From: Arthrobacter sp. AL12
GTDB taxonomy: Bacteria > Actinomycetota > Actinomycetes > Actinomycetales > Micrococcaceae
Direction of reading: 5' to 3'
DNA length: 64,000 nt
Assembly (NCBI RefSeq): GCF_029960645.1
Contig: NZ_JASBQY010000012.1
Coordinates: 1-64,000, forward strand
The notes under the pieces are model-generated. The model was given only the letters and a program-made list of their open reading frames with translations, did not search any database and had not been told where the DNA came from. Position numbers and translations under genes: made by a program. Below, one piece after another: positions 34,014-42,507 of this stretch. The stretch's first letter is position 1, and the number at the start of each line of letters is the position of its first letter.

Positions 34014-34854
34014 CGCTGGGACGCGACCACGGCGTCACCGGGCGCGGCTGGAGCACGCCGTCGACTGTCAGGTCCACCCGCTCGTTGAAGAAGCTGAGGA
34101 GCCCGTGGATCTGGGCGGCGTCGCGGTACCTCCGGTCATAGCTCCACGCGAGGTTCCTGCCCTCGTCGGACTCCGGGTAGCTCCAATAGCTGGCCCGGCC
34201 CTTGTACGGGCACACCGTCCGCTTGGGACTTTCCTCCAGCAGGTCCATCCGCACATCCGTTGGCGGGATGTAGTAGCGCACGGGGAGCAGGGTCTCGTAG
34301 AGCAGCTGCGCGCCGTTCGTGCTGGCGAGAGTCACGCCGTCGAGCGCCACCTGCACGTCCACGGACGAAGCGCGGATATCGACGCGGTGGAACGGATCAC
34401 GCGGGTGGCCGATTATCTCCTCGTCATCCTCGAGCCAGTCGAACGCCCGGAAATCCAGGATGACATACCCGGCCAGGTCAGGGTCCTCGGGGCGGAACGC
34501 GGTCCGGGGAGCCGTCGCCGCCGCCGTCACGACGTCCAGTTCCCCGCCGGCTGCGGTGTGCTTGCCAAACGACGTCGAGGGGTCGAGCGACGTCGGGGCC
34601 GTGCCTTTCCGTATGGCGACGGGGTGCTCCTCGACCGACGCCGCCGGCAGGGCCGGTGACGTGAGCTCCGCCAGCAGGTCCTGCTCCGGCACGGCGTAGA
34701 CGGGGGTGATCCGCCGCGGTTCCCAGACCAGATAGGCACGCAGGGTATCGACGACGGCGGACCCGTCAAGGCTCGCGCGGACCCTTTTGGCGGAGGGTTC
34801 GTACCGCAACTCGGGAAAGGCGCCCAGGAGCACTGTGGATAATCTCGTGGCCAT
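33997..34854 (-). CDS. DUF427 domain protein (two domains)
   Basis: A 285-residue protein starting at ATG 34854 with GGGGGA upstream. It carries two copies of the DUF427 fold. The first spans about residues 20-75 (RVRASLDGSAVVDTLRAYLVWEP, PVYAVPEQD). The second, about residues 165-240, has the signature YIPPTDVRMDLLEES followed by TVCPYKGRASYWS. Such proteins are common in actinobacteria and have no firmly assigned reaction. The last few residues come from a REP-like repeat arm, suggesting the original stop was displaced. Upstream of it is another complete copy of that repeat. Confidence 0.85.
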   Translation of the reverse strand: MATRLSTVLLGAFPELRYEPSAKRVRASLDGSAVVDTLRAYLVWEPRRITPVYAVPEQDLLAELTSPALPAASVEEHPVAIRKGTAPTSLDPSTSFGKHTAAGGELDVVTAAATAPRTAFRPEDPDLAGYVILDFRAFDWLEDDEEIIGHPRDPFHRVDIRASSVDVQVALDGVTLASTNGAQLLYETLLPVRYYIPPTDVRMDLLEESPKRTVCPYKGRASYWSYPESDEGRNLAWSYDRRYRDAAQIHGLLSFFNERVDLTVDGVLQPRPVTPWSRPSGPGTL

Positions 34855-34968
34855 TCCCCCAGCGTGGCCCCGGCGACCCGACGTCGTCAATGGGACCGCT
34901 CATCAGGTTGACGGCGGCGGCCGAGGCAGTGGCAGTGGCGCGGGCGAGGCATCGCCGAGCCGTCGGCC

Positions 34969-35048
34969 GAACGGGGGCACTTTGGGACGGCCACTCCCGG
35001 AGACAAGGGAGAAGCCCGCTCTGCGGCCTTCAAAGTGCCCCCGGACCG
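34969..35048. repeat. REP-like palindrome, family C copy 2
   Basis: Left arm CGAACGGGGGCACTTTGG and right arm TTCAAAGTGCCCCCGGACCG are complementary apart from small mismatches. They enclose a palindromic CCGGAGACAAGGGAG region. It lies between the DUF427 and TetR genes. Confidence 0.82.
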
Positions 35049-35110
35049 CTGGCGCTCGGCAGTGAGGAGCCCCCGGTCCCCGGCCCCCAGCCCCGGGCCT
35101 ACCGCTGGCG

Positions 35111-35716
35111 CTATTGCGTGACGTGGAGGCCGTGGAAGGCCATGGTGATGACGTCGTCGGCCAGTTTCTCGGGGGAGAGGGAACCGCCGGGTTTGTACCA
35201 CTCGACGATGGAGTTGATGGTGCCGAACAGCAGGCGGGTGACGGTGCGGGGGTCGATGTCCTGGCGGAGCGACCCCTCGTCGCGGGCGGCGGAAATCAGT
35301 GCCGCGACCTTGTGGTCGAAGGTGCGCCGGCGTTCCATCGCGTCGCGTTCGATCTCGGTGTTGCCCCGCAGCCGCAGCAGCAGGGTGACGAACGGAAGCC
35401 GCTCCACCAGCACCGAGATGGTCTCGCGCAGGACGAACTCCAGCCGGGCCTCGGCGGTGCCGGTCTGCGCCTGCGGCTGGTCCAGGATGGCCTCGAGGCC
35501 GCCCAGGGCGTGGTCCAGCGCGAGCTTCAGGAGGTCGCCCTTGGACGGCACGTGGTGGTAGATGGCGGACTTCGAGATGCCCAGGTTTTCAGCGAGGATG
35601 CCCATGGACGTGGCGTCGTAGCCGTGGCGGTTGAAGACGTCCACAGCGATCACCAGGACCGACTGCTGGTCATAACCGGGTCGGCCGCGTTTGGTGTTGG
35701 CTGCTGTAGTGGGCAT
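35111..35716 (-). CDS. paaR: TetR family regulator, probable PaaR
   Basis: A 201-residue TetR-type repressor. The N-terminal helix-turn-helix covers about residues 18-62 (VDVFNRHGYDATSMGILAEN, ISKSAIYHHVPSKGDLL). The C-terminal domain contains TINSIVEWYKPGGSLSPEKLADD, whose WYKPGG stretch is frequent in aromatic-CoA-responsive TetR proteins. It lies 82 bp from paaK and 4 kb from paaZ, and PaaR-type boxes occur at three paa-related promoters. The assignment to PaaR, with phenylacetyl-CoA as effector, is inferred from this context. Confidence 0.8.
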   Translation of the reverse strand: MPTTAANTKRGRPGYDQQSVLVIAVDVFNRHGYDATSMGILAENLGISKSAIYHHVPSKGDLLKLALDHALGGLEAILDQPQAQTGTAEARLEFVLRETISVLVERLPFVTLLLRLRGNTEIERDAMERRRTFDHKVAALISAARDEGSLRQDIDPRTVTRLLFGTINSIVEWYKPGGSLSPEKLADDVITMAFHGLHVTQ

Positions 35717-35798
35717 ACTCGCTAGTTTCTCACGATCAGGAGATCAGTCAGCCCGCGGGCGGCCCGGGCGGGCCAGCCGGCGGGCTGGACATGACGGG

Positions 35799-37127
35799 TC
35801 AGGCCTTGGGACGCAGGTCGTAGATCCGGCGGAGCTTGCCGTTGGACCGTTCCAGGGAGCCGGGCTCGACTACGTCGACGGCGCAGGAGGAGCCGACGTG
35901 GATCTTGATCTGCTGCTGCAGGGCCTTGGCCGCGGCCGCGCCGCTCTCGATCGTGACGGACTCGCGGCGTTCAATCTTGACGGTCATCTGGTCCATCCGA
36001 TGGCCCTCGGGGCGGGTGAGCTCGAGCTGGAAGTGCGGGCTCAGCTCGGGGATGCGCAGCGCGATCTCCTCGATCTGCGAGGGGAACAGGTTCACGCCGC
36101 GCAGGATGATCATGTCATCGCTGCGACCGGTGATGCGGCCCATCCGGCGATGCGCGGGGCGGGCGGTGCCGGGCAGCAGCCGGGTGAGATCCTTGGTGCG
36201 GTACCGGATGATCGGCAGCGCTTCCTTGGTGAGCGAGGTGAAGACCAGCTCGCCGTGTTCGCCGTCGTCCAGGACCACGGAGGGGTCGAAGGCGTCGATG
36301 ATCTCGGGGCGGAAGTGGTCCTCCCAGATGTGGCTGCCGTCCTGGGTTTCCACGGCTTCGCCGGCCACGCCCGGGCCCATGACCTCGGAGAGCCCGTAGA
36401 TGTCGCAGGCCTTGAGGTTCATGGTCACTTCGAGCTCGTGGCGCATCTCCTCGGTCCACGGCTCGGCACCCAGCACGGCGTACTTGAGCGAGGTGGAGGC
36501 CGGGTCGATGCCCTGCTTCATCATCGCGTCGGCGATGGTCAGCAGGTAGGTCGGGGTGGCCAGGATCGCGTCGGGCTTGAAGTCCTGGATGAGCGTGATC
36601 TGGCGTTCGGTCTGGCCGCCCGAGATCGGGATGACCGTGCAGCCGAGGGCCTCGGCGCCGGCGTGGGCGCCCATGCCGCCGGTGAACAGGCCGTAGCCGT
36701 AGGCGTTGTGGACCTTCATGCCGGGGCGGACGCCGGAGGCGCGCAGCGAGCGCGCCACGAGCTTGGCCCAGTCGGCGAGGTCCTTTTTGGTGTAGCCGAC
36801 GACGGTGGCGCGGCCGGTGGTGCCGGAGCTCGCGTGGATGCGGGCCACCTCGTGCTGCGGGACGGCGAACATGCCGAAGGGGTACTCCAGGCGAAGGTCC
36901 TCCTTGGTGGTGAAGGGGAACTTGCCCAGGTCGGAGAGCTCGCGGAGGTCCGCGGGGTGGATGCCGGCCTCGTCGAACTTGCGCTTGTACAGCGGGACAC
37001 GGTCGTAGGCGTAGGCCACGGTGTGCTGCAGACGGCTGAGCTGCAAGGCCTCGAGCTCGTCGCGGGAGATGGTTTCTTCGCGGTCCAGGACAGCATCACT
37101 GGTGGGTGCGACGGTTTCTTGGGTCAT
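35799..37127 (-). CDS. paaK: Phenylacetate-CoA ligase
   Basis: PaaK activates phenylacetate to phenylacetyl-CoA with ATP, the first step of the pathway. The 442-residue product has typical family length. It has the P-loop ARIHASSGTTGRATVVGYT (about residue 92), the YGYGLFTGGMGAHAG segment, the ICDIYGLSEVMGPGVA-like adenine region and a C-terminal Lys in RSNGKLRRIYDLRPKA. It follows paaI by 16 bp on the same strand, so paaI-paaK form an operon. Confidence 0.95.
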   Translation of the reverse strand: MTQETVAPTSDAVLDREETISRDELEALQLSRLQHTVAYAYDRVPLYKRKFDEAGIHPADLRELSDLGKFPFTTKEDLRLEYPFGMFAVPQHEVARIHASSGTTGRATVVGYTKKDLADWAKLVARSLRASGVRPGMKVHNAYGYGLFTGGMGAHAGAEALGCTVIPISGGQTERQITLIQDFKPDAILATPTYLLTIADAMMKQGIDPASTSLKYAVLGAEPWTEEMRHELEVTMNLKACDIYGLSEVMGPGVAGEAVETQDGSHIWEDHFRPEIIDAFDPSVVLDDGEHGELVFTSLTKEALPIIRYRTKDLTRLLPGTARPAHRRMGRITGRSDDMIILRGVNLFPSQIEEIALRIPELSPHFQLELTRPEGHRMDQMTVKIERRESVTIESGAAAAKALQQQIKIHVGSSCAVDVVEPGSLERSNGKLRRIYDLRPKA

Positions 37128-37143
37128 CTGGGGTTCCCTGTTT

Positions 37144-37671
37144 CTATTTCTTGGAGATGGTGCGGCTGCGGCCGCGGAACTCGGCGACGAGTTCGCCCGG
37201 GAGGATGTCGGTGGGGAGTTCGCCCGGAACCGTGGCGGCGTGCGCCGTGGCTGCGGGGGAGGGCGCTGTGTCCGGCGCGGTGCCCGCGACCGGATCGGCG
37301 GCGTAGATCTGGATGTCGTAGAGGCCGCTGCGTCCGGTGCTGGCGCGGCGGTTGGCGACGGCAGTCAGCACCTGGCCGCGGAACGCCGGCTTGAGGAAGT
37401 TGATATCGACGCCGGACGCCACGGTGATGTTGCCTTCGTCGGCAGGGTCAGGGTTGGCCGGGTTACAGGCCAGCGCGAAGGCGGTGTCGCCGAAGGCGAA
37501 GATCATTCCGCCGTGGGCCATGCCGAAGCCGTTCAGCATTTCCTGCCGGAGCGGCATGCGGATCGTGGCATGTCCGTCGTCCAGTGCCACTACTTCGATA
37601 CCCATCCACTCCGAGGCGTAGTCGTCTTTTAGGATGGGGTGGGTGTCACCGGAAACCGTCAATCCAGCCAT
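37144..37671 (-). CDS. paaI: Phenylacetate-pathway hotdog thioesterase
   Basis: PaaI hydrolyses hydroxylated phenylacetyl-CoA esters so that CoA is not trapped. The 175-residue product has the signature NGFGMAHGGMIFAFGDTAFALACN with the HGG and Asp, and DINFLKPAFRGQVLTA. Near the end an extra segment of about 35 residues, rich in Ala, Pro and Thr (DPVAGTAPDTAPSPAATAHA), makes it longer than the usual 140 residues. The ATG at 37671 follows GGAGGC. It is the first gene of the leftward paaI-paaK unit. Confidence 0.92.
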   Translation of the reverse strand: MAGLTVSGDTHPILKDDYASEWMGIEVVALDDGHATIRMPLRQEMLNGFGMAHGGMIFAFGDTAFALACNPANPDPADEGNITVASGVDINFLKPAFRGQVLTAVANRRASTGRSGLYDIQIYAADPVAGTAPDTAPSPAATAHAATVPGELPTDILPGELVAEFRGRSRTISKK

Positions 37672-37691
37672 GCGTCATTGCCTCCAGCTTT

Positions 37692-37739
37692 ATTTACCGA
37701 ATGTTCATTAGGTAATCCCATTATGGCGCCCTCTGTCAA
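37692..37739 (-). promoter_or_regulatory. paaIK promoter region with degenerate PaaR-type box
   Basis: On the minus strand TTGACA (37739-37734) is a consensus -35 element; a -10 about 17 bp on (ATTACC or TTACCT) is poor. The region 37692-37713 reads TTTACCGAATGTTCATTAGG, keeping the left ACCG of the PaaR motif but with a degenerate right half. It lies 21-42 bp upstream of the paaI start. Confidence 0.5.
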
Positions 37740-37852
37740 GAGCGGGCGGGCGTATGAAGCCCTCGGAGGACACGGCGAAGCGTGCGGAAAACGCCCGGAT
37801 ACGGTCGGAAGACCCCGCCGCCGGCACGCGGCCAGCCCTGGCGGGCGCGGTG

Positions 37853-38161
37853 TCAGTTCCGTTCGAACGTCAGCGACCAGGGCTCGTTTCCTCGGCCGGC
37901 CTCGGTCCACCCGTCGTGCCGGATTTCGCTGACCACCTCGTCCAGGCTGCGGGTCATCCCCGGGGCCCATTCTTCCTCCGGCGGAACCGGCGAGATCGGC
38001 GTTGGGGACATGAAGGTGGCGCTCGCATAGCGCACCTCGTCGGCCACGCGGCCCACGAACCGGAACTGCGTGCTGCCCGTCTGGGACGCGAGGGTGGTGA
38101 GGATGCGGGCCCACCAGGCTGTGCCGCCGACGTCCTGCAGCTCAATACGCAGCGTTTCCAC
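37853..38161 (-). CDS. Conserved hypothetical protein
   Basis: A 102-residue protein beginning (GTG) VETLRIELQDVGGTAWWARI. The start is chosen because GCGGAGGAACTT lies directly in front of the GTG; the frame continues upstream to 38323 with no coding character. Visible features are a QFRFVGRVADEVRYASATFM segment and a WAPGMTRSLDEVVSEIRHDGW segment; it looks like a small soluble alpha/beta protein. The family is not recognised. It is divergent from pta. Confidence 0.65.
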   Translation of the reverse strand: METLRIELQDVGGTAWWARILTTLASQTGSTQFRFVGRVADEVRYASATFMSPTPISPVPPEEEWAPGMTRSLDEVVSEIRHDGWTEAGRGNEPWSLTFERN

Positions 38162-38337
38162 AAGTTCCTCCGCTCTGACCCCAACCACCGGGTCCCCCCA
38201 CACTGGCTGGCGGGCAACCGGAGCGGTAAGGGGCCAAAGTCCCGCCCCAGCCTGCGGACGCCGCGTGGAGAAACGGCGGCAACAAGTGAAAGTATGGAGG
38301 GACCGAGCACCACCACGGCACAACCTAAGGGCGAACC

Positions 38338-40449
38338 ATGGCCAAAGGAATCTACGTCAGCGCGACCACCCCGGGCTCCGGAAAGTCGCTCATAGCCCTC
38401 GGGCTGGCGGACACCCTGCACCGGCACGCGGACCGGATCGGCTTCTTCAAACCCGTGGTCAACGGCCACGACGCCGCCTCGGATCCCATGGTGGCGCTGA
38501 TGAAGGCCCGGTTCGACCTCGACGACGTACGCTGCCGCGGCGGGCTGACCTTCTCCGAGGTCCGGAGCCTGCTCGCCGAGGGCAAGCGCGAGGAGATCGA
38601 TTCCCGCTGCGTGGAGATCTTCGCCCAGATGTCCCGGCACTGCGACGTCGTGATCATCGAGGGCACCGACCTGACCGGCCAGGACGCCGCCGTCGAGTTC
38701 GATCTCAATGCCCGGCTGGCGAACAACCTCGCCGCCCCGGTCGTCGCCGTCGTCGGGGCGAAGGGCCGCACCGTCGCGGAGACCGTCGACGCCGTCGAGG
38801 TGGCCCGGAAGGAACTCGTCGCCGAGCGGTGCACGCTGCTGGCCATCATGGTCAACCGCGCCGACCCGGAGGACCTGGAGGCCATCGCCGCCGCGGTCCG
38901 CCCGGGCGCCTCCGGCCGTCCAGTGTACGTCCTGCCCGAGCTGGAGGAGATCGCCCGGCCCACCACCGGCGAGGTTGCCGCCGCCATGGGGATGGGCCAG
39001 GTGGCCGGCCTCGCGGACCTGGAACGCGACGTCCGTTCGGTGAAGGTCGCGGCGATGAGCGTCGCCAACTTCCTGCACGTGCTCGACGACGGCGCGCTGG
39101 TGATCGTCCCCGGTGACCGCGCCGACGTGCTCGTCGCCTGCCTGGCGTCCTCGTTCTCGCCGGAGTTCCCGGTGCCCTCCGCCCTGATCCTCACCGGCGG
39201 CCTGGCCCCGGACCCCACCATCTACTCCCTGCTGGCGCAGGCCCCGTTCCCGATCTTCGCCGCCCCGGACGACACCTACGTGACCGCCAAGCGGGTCTCC
39301 GAGGTCCGCAGTGAGATCTGGTCCGGGCACCGCCGCAAGGTCGCCTCCGCCCTGGGCCTCTGGTCCCGCCGGGTGGATGAGGCGGAGCTGCTGGAGCGGC
39401 TGCACCTGCCGCGGCCGGAGCGGATGACCCCGTTGCGGTTCCTGCACGACCTGATCGAGCGGGCCCGCGCCGAGCGCCGCCACATTGTTCTGCCGGAGGG
39501 CACGGACGTCCGCATCCTGCGTGCAGCGGAGATCCTGCACCGCCGCGACGTCTGCGAGCTGACACTGCTGGGCCGCGAATCCGATGTCCGGGAGCTCGCC
39601 TCCACCCAGGGCATCGACCTTTCCGGCATCCACATCATCGATCCCGCCACCTCGGAGCTGCGCCAGGGATTCGCGGAGAAATATGCGGAGCTGCGCGCGC
39701 ACAAGGGCGTGGACCTGGCCAAGGCCCTGGAGGTCATGCTGGACGGGAGCTACTTCGGCACCATGATGGTCCAGCTGGGCGTGGTGGACGGCATGGTCTC
39801 CGGCGCCGCCCACACCACCGCGCACACCATCCGGCCGGCGCTGGAGTTCGTCAAAACGCGCGACGGCGTCAAGATCGTCTCGTCCGTGTTCCTGATGCTG
39901 ATGCCGGACCGGGTGCTGGTCTACGGCGACTGCGCGGTGAACCCGGAGCCGAACGTGCAGCAGCTCGCGGACATCGCCGTAGCCTCGGCCGAAACCGCGG
40001 CGCAGTTCGGCGTGGAGCCGCGGGTGGCCATGCTGTCCTACTCGACCGGCGGTTCGGGCGCCGGGGAGGCCGTGGACGCGGTCCGCCAGGCCACCGAGCT
40101 CGTGCGGTCACGCCGTCCGGACCTCGCCGTGGAGGGGCCCATTCAGTACGACGCCGCCGTCGATGCCGCCATCGCCGAGTCGAAGATGCCGGGCTCGTCC
40201 GTGGCCGGGCAGGCGACCGTGTTCATCTTCCCGGACCTCAACACGGGCAACAACACCTACAAGGCGGTCCAGCAGTCCTCCGGGGCGGTCGCCGTCGGGC
40301 CGGTGCTGCAGGGCCTGCGCAAGCCGGTCAACGACCTCTCGCGCGGCTGCACCGTGGAGGACATCGTAAACACGGTGGCCATCACGGCCATCCAGGCGCA
40401 GTCCGCGGAGCCCGCCGCCGAGCTGGCACCCGCGGCCGCCCTTGCCTAG
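38338..40449 (+). CDS. pta: Phosphate acetyltransferase
   Basis: Pta interconverts acetyl-CoA and acetyl phosphate. The 703-residue product is the long, three-domain form. The N-terminal P-loop domain (VSATTPGSGKSLIALGLA, about residue 7) is followed by a DRTGG-type domain (about 215-340) and the C-terminal catalytic domain (about 370-690) with IVLPEGTDVRILRAAEIL, SYSTGGSGAG and FPDLNTGNNTYKAVQ. The partner ackA lies 520 bp downstream on the same strand, separated by an opposing small gene, so they may have separate promoters. Confidence 0.96.
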   Translation: MAKGIYVSATTPGSGKSLIALGLADTLHRHADRIGFFKPVVNGHDAASDPMVALMKARFDLDDVRCRGGLTFSEVRSLLAEGKREEIDSRCVEIFAQMSRHCDVVIIEGTDLTGQDAAVEFDLNARLANNLAAPVVAVVGAKGRTVAETVDAVEVARKELVAERCTLLAIMVNRADPEDLEAIAAAVRPGASGRPVYVLPELEEIARPTTGEVAAAMGMGQVAGLADLERDVRSVKVAAMSVANFLHVLDDGALVIVPGDRADVLVACLASSFSPEFPVPSALILTGGLAPDPTIYSLLAQAPFPIFAAPDDTYVTAKRVSEVRSEIWSGHRRKVASALGLWSRRVDEAELLERLHLPRPERMTPLRFLHDLIERARAERRHIVLPEGTDVRILRAAEILHRRDVCELTLLGRESDVRELASTQGIDLSGIHIIDPATSELRQGFAEKYAELRAHKGVDLAKALEVMLDGSYFGTMMVQLGVVDGMVSGAAHTTAHTIRPALEFVKTRDGVKIVSSVFLMLMPDRVLVYGDCAVNPEPNVQQLADIAVASAETAAQFGVEPRVAMLSYSTGGSGAGEAVDAVRQATELVRSRRPDLAVEGPIQYDAAVDAAIAESKMPGSSVAGQATVFIFPDLNTGNNTYKAVQQSSGAVAVGPVLQGLRKPVNDLSRGCTVEDIVNTVAITAIQAQSAEPAAELAPAAALA

Positions 40450-40482
40450 TCGGCTGCCCTTGTCTAGTCAGTGTTTTCCGGG

Positions 40483-40761
40483 TCAGCTGTTTTCCGGCTC
40501 CGCCGTGCTGTCGGGGTCTTCCTGCTTGGCGGGCTCATCGGCCAGGCCCGACGGCGTGAGGTCCAGGTCCTCCAGGTTCTCCGGGGCCTCGGGGGCTTCT
40601 CCGGTCTCGGCGGCCTTGAGGTCCCCGGTGTCGTCCAGGGCCGGGTTCGCGCCCTCGACGCCGGTCGGATCCGTCTTGCCGGACCCGCTGTCCGGCTCCG
40701 TGCCCTCCGGCTCGGCGCTGACAGGCTGTGTGGCCTCGGGCTGCGTTGTGTCGTCAGTCAT
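40483..40761 (-). CDS. Acidic low-complexity protein
   Basis: A 92-residue protein starting MTDDTTQPEATQPVSAEPEG after GAAGGGAC. It is rich in Asp, Glu, Pro and Thr with almost no hydrophobic core, so it is probably disordered. No domain is recognised. It lies between pta and ackA on the opposite strand. Codon use is normal for the region and the ribosome-binding site is good, but the protein's existence is less certain than its neighbours'. Confidence 0.5.
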   Translation of the reverse strand: MTDDTTQPEATQPVSAEPEGTEPDSGSGKTDPTGVEGANPALDDTGDLKAAETGEAPEAPENLEDLDLTPSGLADEPAKQEDPDSTAEPENS

Positions 40762-40970
40762 GGAAGTCCCTTCGTGAGTGGTCAAGTTGCTCCGCCGACT
40801 CTAGGCGCCCGCCGCGGCTTACGCAACGAATGGCTGCGCTCGCCGCTGCGGCAAAAGATAGTCCGGCAATTTATAGTGGGTCCCACGGAGCGCCCCGCCA
40901 GGTTCCTCCGTGTTGCCCGTCCCGGCGCGCCCTCGGGGGTCAGCGCAGCAGCCAAGGCGTAGGAGGCCCC

Positions 40971-42143
40971 ATGCTCGTGCTCGTTATCAACTCAGGCTCG
41001 TCCTCGCTCAAGTACCAGGTCCGCGACGTCGAGGCCGGCAGTGTGCTCGCCGAAGGGCTCGTGGAGAAGATCGGCATGGGCGCCGGCGGCGAGGGCAACG
41101 GCGAGATCGAGGGCCCGCGCGACCACGCCGAGGCGCTGGAACAGGTGGACGCCGAGATCCATACCGCCCTGGGCAACCGGGTGCTCGACGCCGTCGGGCA
41201 CCGCGTGGTGCACGGCGGGGAGCGCTTCGCCGAGCCGGTCCTGATCAACAACGAGATCACCCGCGCCATCGAGCGGCTCAACCCGCTGGCGCCGCTGCAC
41301 AACCCGGCGAACGTGCTCGGGATCCGCGCGATCTCCAAGAAGTGGCCGGACATGCCGCAGGTCGCCGTGTTCGACACCGCCTTCCACCGCACCCTGCCCG
41401 AGCACGCCTGGCGCTACGCGGTGCCGGCGGAGCTCTACGCGAACCACGGGATCCGCCGCTACGGCTTCCACGGCACCTCGCACGAATACGTCGCGCACCG
41501 GGCGGCGGCGCTGCTGGATGTCCCGCTGGAGGAGTTCGACGCCGTCATCGCCCACCTGGGCAACGGCGCCTCGGTCACGGCGATCCGCGGCGGCGAGTCC
41601 GTGGACACCTCGATGGGCTTCACCCCGCTGGAGGGCCTGGTGATGGGCACCCGCTCCGGGGACCTGGACCCGTCCATCCTCGTCTTCCTCGGCCGGGCCG
41701 GCTGGTCCCCGGAGGACCTCGATGCCATGCTCAACCGCCAGTCCGGGCTTAAGGGCCTGGCCGGCAACAACGACATGCGCTCCGTGGTGGAGGCCGCGGA
41801 AGCCGGCAACGCGAAGGCGGCCATGGCACTCGCCGTCGCCTCCTACCGGCTCGCGAAGTACATCGGCGGCTACCACGTGGCGGTCGGCGGGGCCAAGGCC
41901 CTGGTCTTCACGGCCGGGATCGGGGAGAACTCGCACCAGTTCCGCGCGCTCGTGGCGGAACGGCTGGGCGCCCTGGGCGTGCTGCTCGACGCCGGCCTGA
42001 ACCGCCGGCGATCCAGGGAACCCCGCGTGATCTCCACATCCTCCTCGGCCATCCCGGTCCTCGTGGTCCCCACCGACGAGGAGCGAGCGATCGCCGAGGC
42101 CACGGCCGCCGTCGTCAGCCACCCCGCATCGGTTGCTCCATAA
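40971..42143 (+). CDS. ackA: Acetate kinase
   Basis: AckA makes acetate and ATP from acetyl phosphate and ADP. The 390-residue product has all family blocks: NSGSSSLKYQV at the start, GHRVVHGGERF, FDTAFHRTLP, YGFHGTSHEYVAHR, AHLGNGASVTAI and DTSMGFTPLEGLVMGTRSGD. The start ATG has AGGAGG seven bases upstream. The last codons (ASVAP and stop) are encoded by a partial copy of the palindromic REP family B, so the C-terminus may have been altered by the repeat. Confidence 0.96.
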   Translation: MLVLVINSGSSSLKYQVRDVEAGSVLAEGLVEKIGMGAGGEGNGEIEGPRDHAEALEQVDAEIHTALGNRVLDAVGHRVVHGGERFAEPVLINNEITRAIERLNPLAPLHNPANVLGIRAISKKWPDMPQVAVFDTAFHRTLPEHAWRYAVPAELYANHGIRRYGFHGTSHEYVAHRAAALLDVPLEEFDAVIAHLGNGASVTAIRGGESVDTSMGFTPLEGLVMGTRSGDLDPSILVFLGRAGWSPEDLDAMLNRQSGLKGLAGNNDMRSVVEAAEAGNAKAAMALAVASYRLAKYIGGYHVAVGGAKALVFTAGIGENSHQFRALVAERLGALGVLLDAGLNRRRSREPRVISTSSSAIPVLVVPTDEERAIAEATAAVVSHPASVAP

Positions 42144-42145
42144 CC
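42127..42145. repeat. REP family B, partial copy at the ackA end
   Basis: CATCGGTTGCTCCATAAC matches the left end of the family B element with one change. It provides the final codons and TAA of ackA. Confidence 0.8.
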
Positions 42146-42207
42146 CATCCATTGCTCCGTAACCGCCCTTTTGGGGGGTCAAAAGGGCGCCTGTGGAGCA
42201 ATCGATG
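42146..42207. repeat. REP-like palindrome, family B copy 1
   Basis: A 62-bp palindromic element. TTGCTCC near the left end pairs with GGAGCAA near the right. The core CGCCCTTTTGG pairs with TCAAAAGGGCG across a G-rich turn. It is followed 11 bp later by a near-identical copy. Confidence 0.93.
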
Positions 42208-42218
42208 GTGCCCCCTCT

Positions 42219-42280
42219 CATCGGTTGCTCCGTAACCGCCCTTTTGGGGGGTCAAAAGGGCGCCTGTGGAGCAATCGATG
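42219..42280. repeat. REP-like palindrome, family B copy 2
   Basis: Differs from copy 1 only at two positions near the left end (CATCGG for CATCCA). Copies 1 and 2 therefore form a direct tandem pair with a 73-bp period. Confidence 0.93.
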
Positions 42281-42507
42281 GGCCACCCTCTTGGACATCG
42301 TCCCAACGGCGGTTTTTCCGCAGAATGATGCCCGTTTGCAACAGCTCGCTGCGAACACCACGATTCTCAAATCAACCTGTTCTTGAAATCCTTCGTTTTC
42401 AAGAACATGGGCTCGCCTTACACCCTGGCTTGGGGGTCCGAGTTGGAGTGCCAAGTAGATTGGGCGATGAGTGGGAAATACCATCAGGGCTAGGAAAAGG
42501 GTTGAGC
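42281..42507. other. Lower-GC leader region of the accessory segment
   Basis: No gene is supported. It contains an inverted repeat at 42378-42407 (TGTTCTTGAAA and TTTTCAAGAACA around a 7-nt loop), which could be an operator or an RNA hairpin. AGGAAAAGGG precedes the start at 42508. Base composition falls clearly below the flanking ackA gene. Confidence 0.55.

Noticed and set aside
42193..42507. Upstream extension of the membrane-protein gene through the REP element
   Set aside because: The extension translates repeat DNA and a hairpin region; the ribosome-binding site and the first membrane helix both support the start at 42508.
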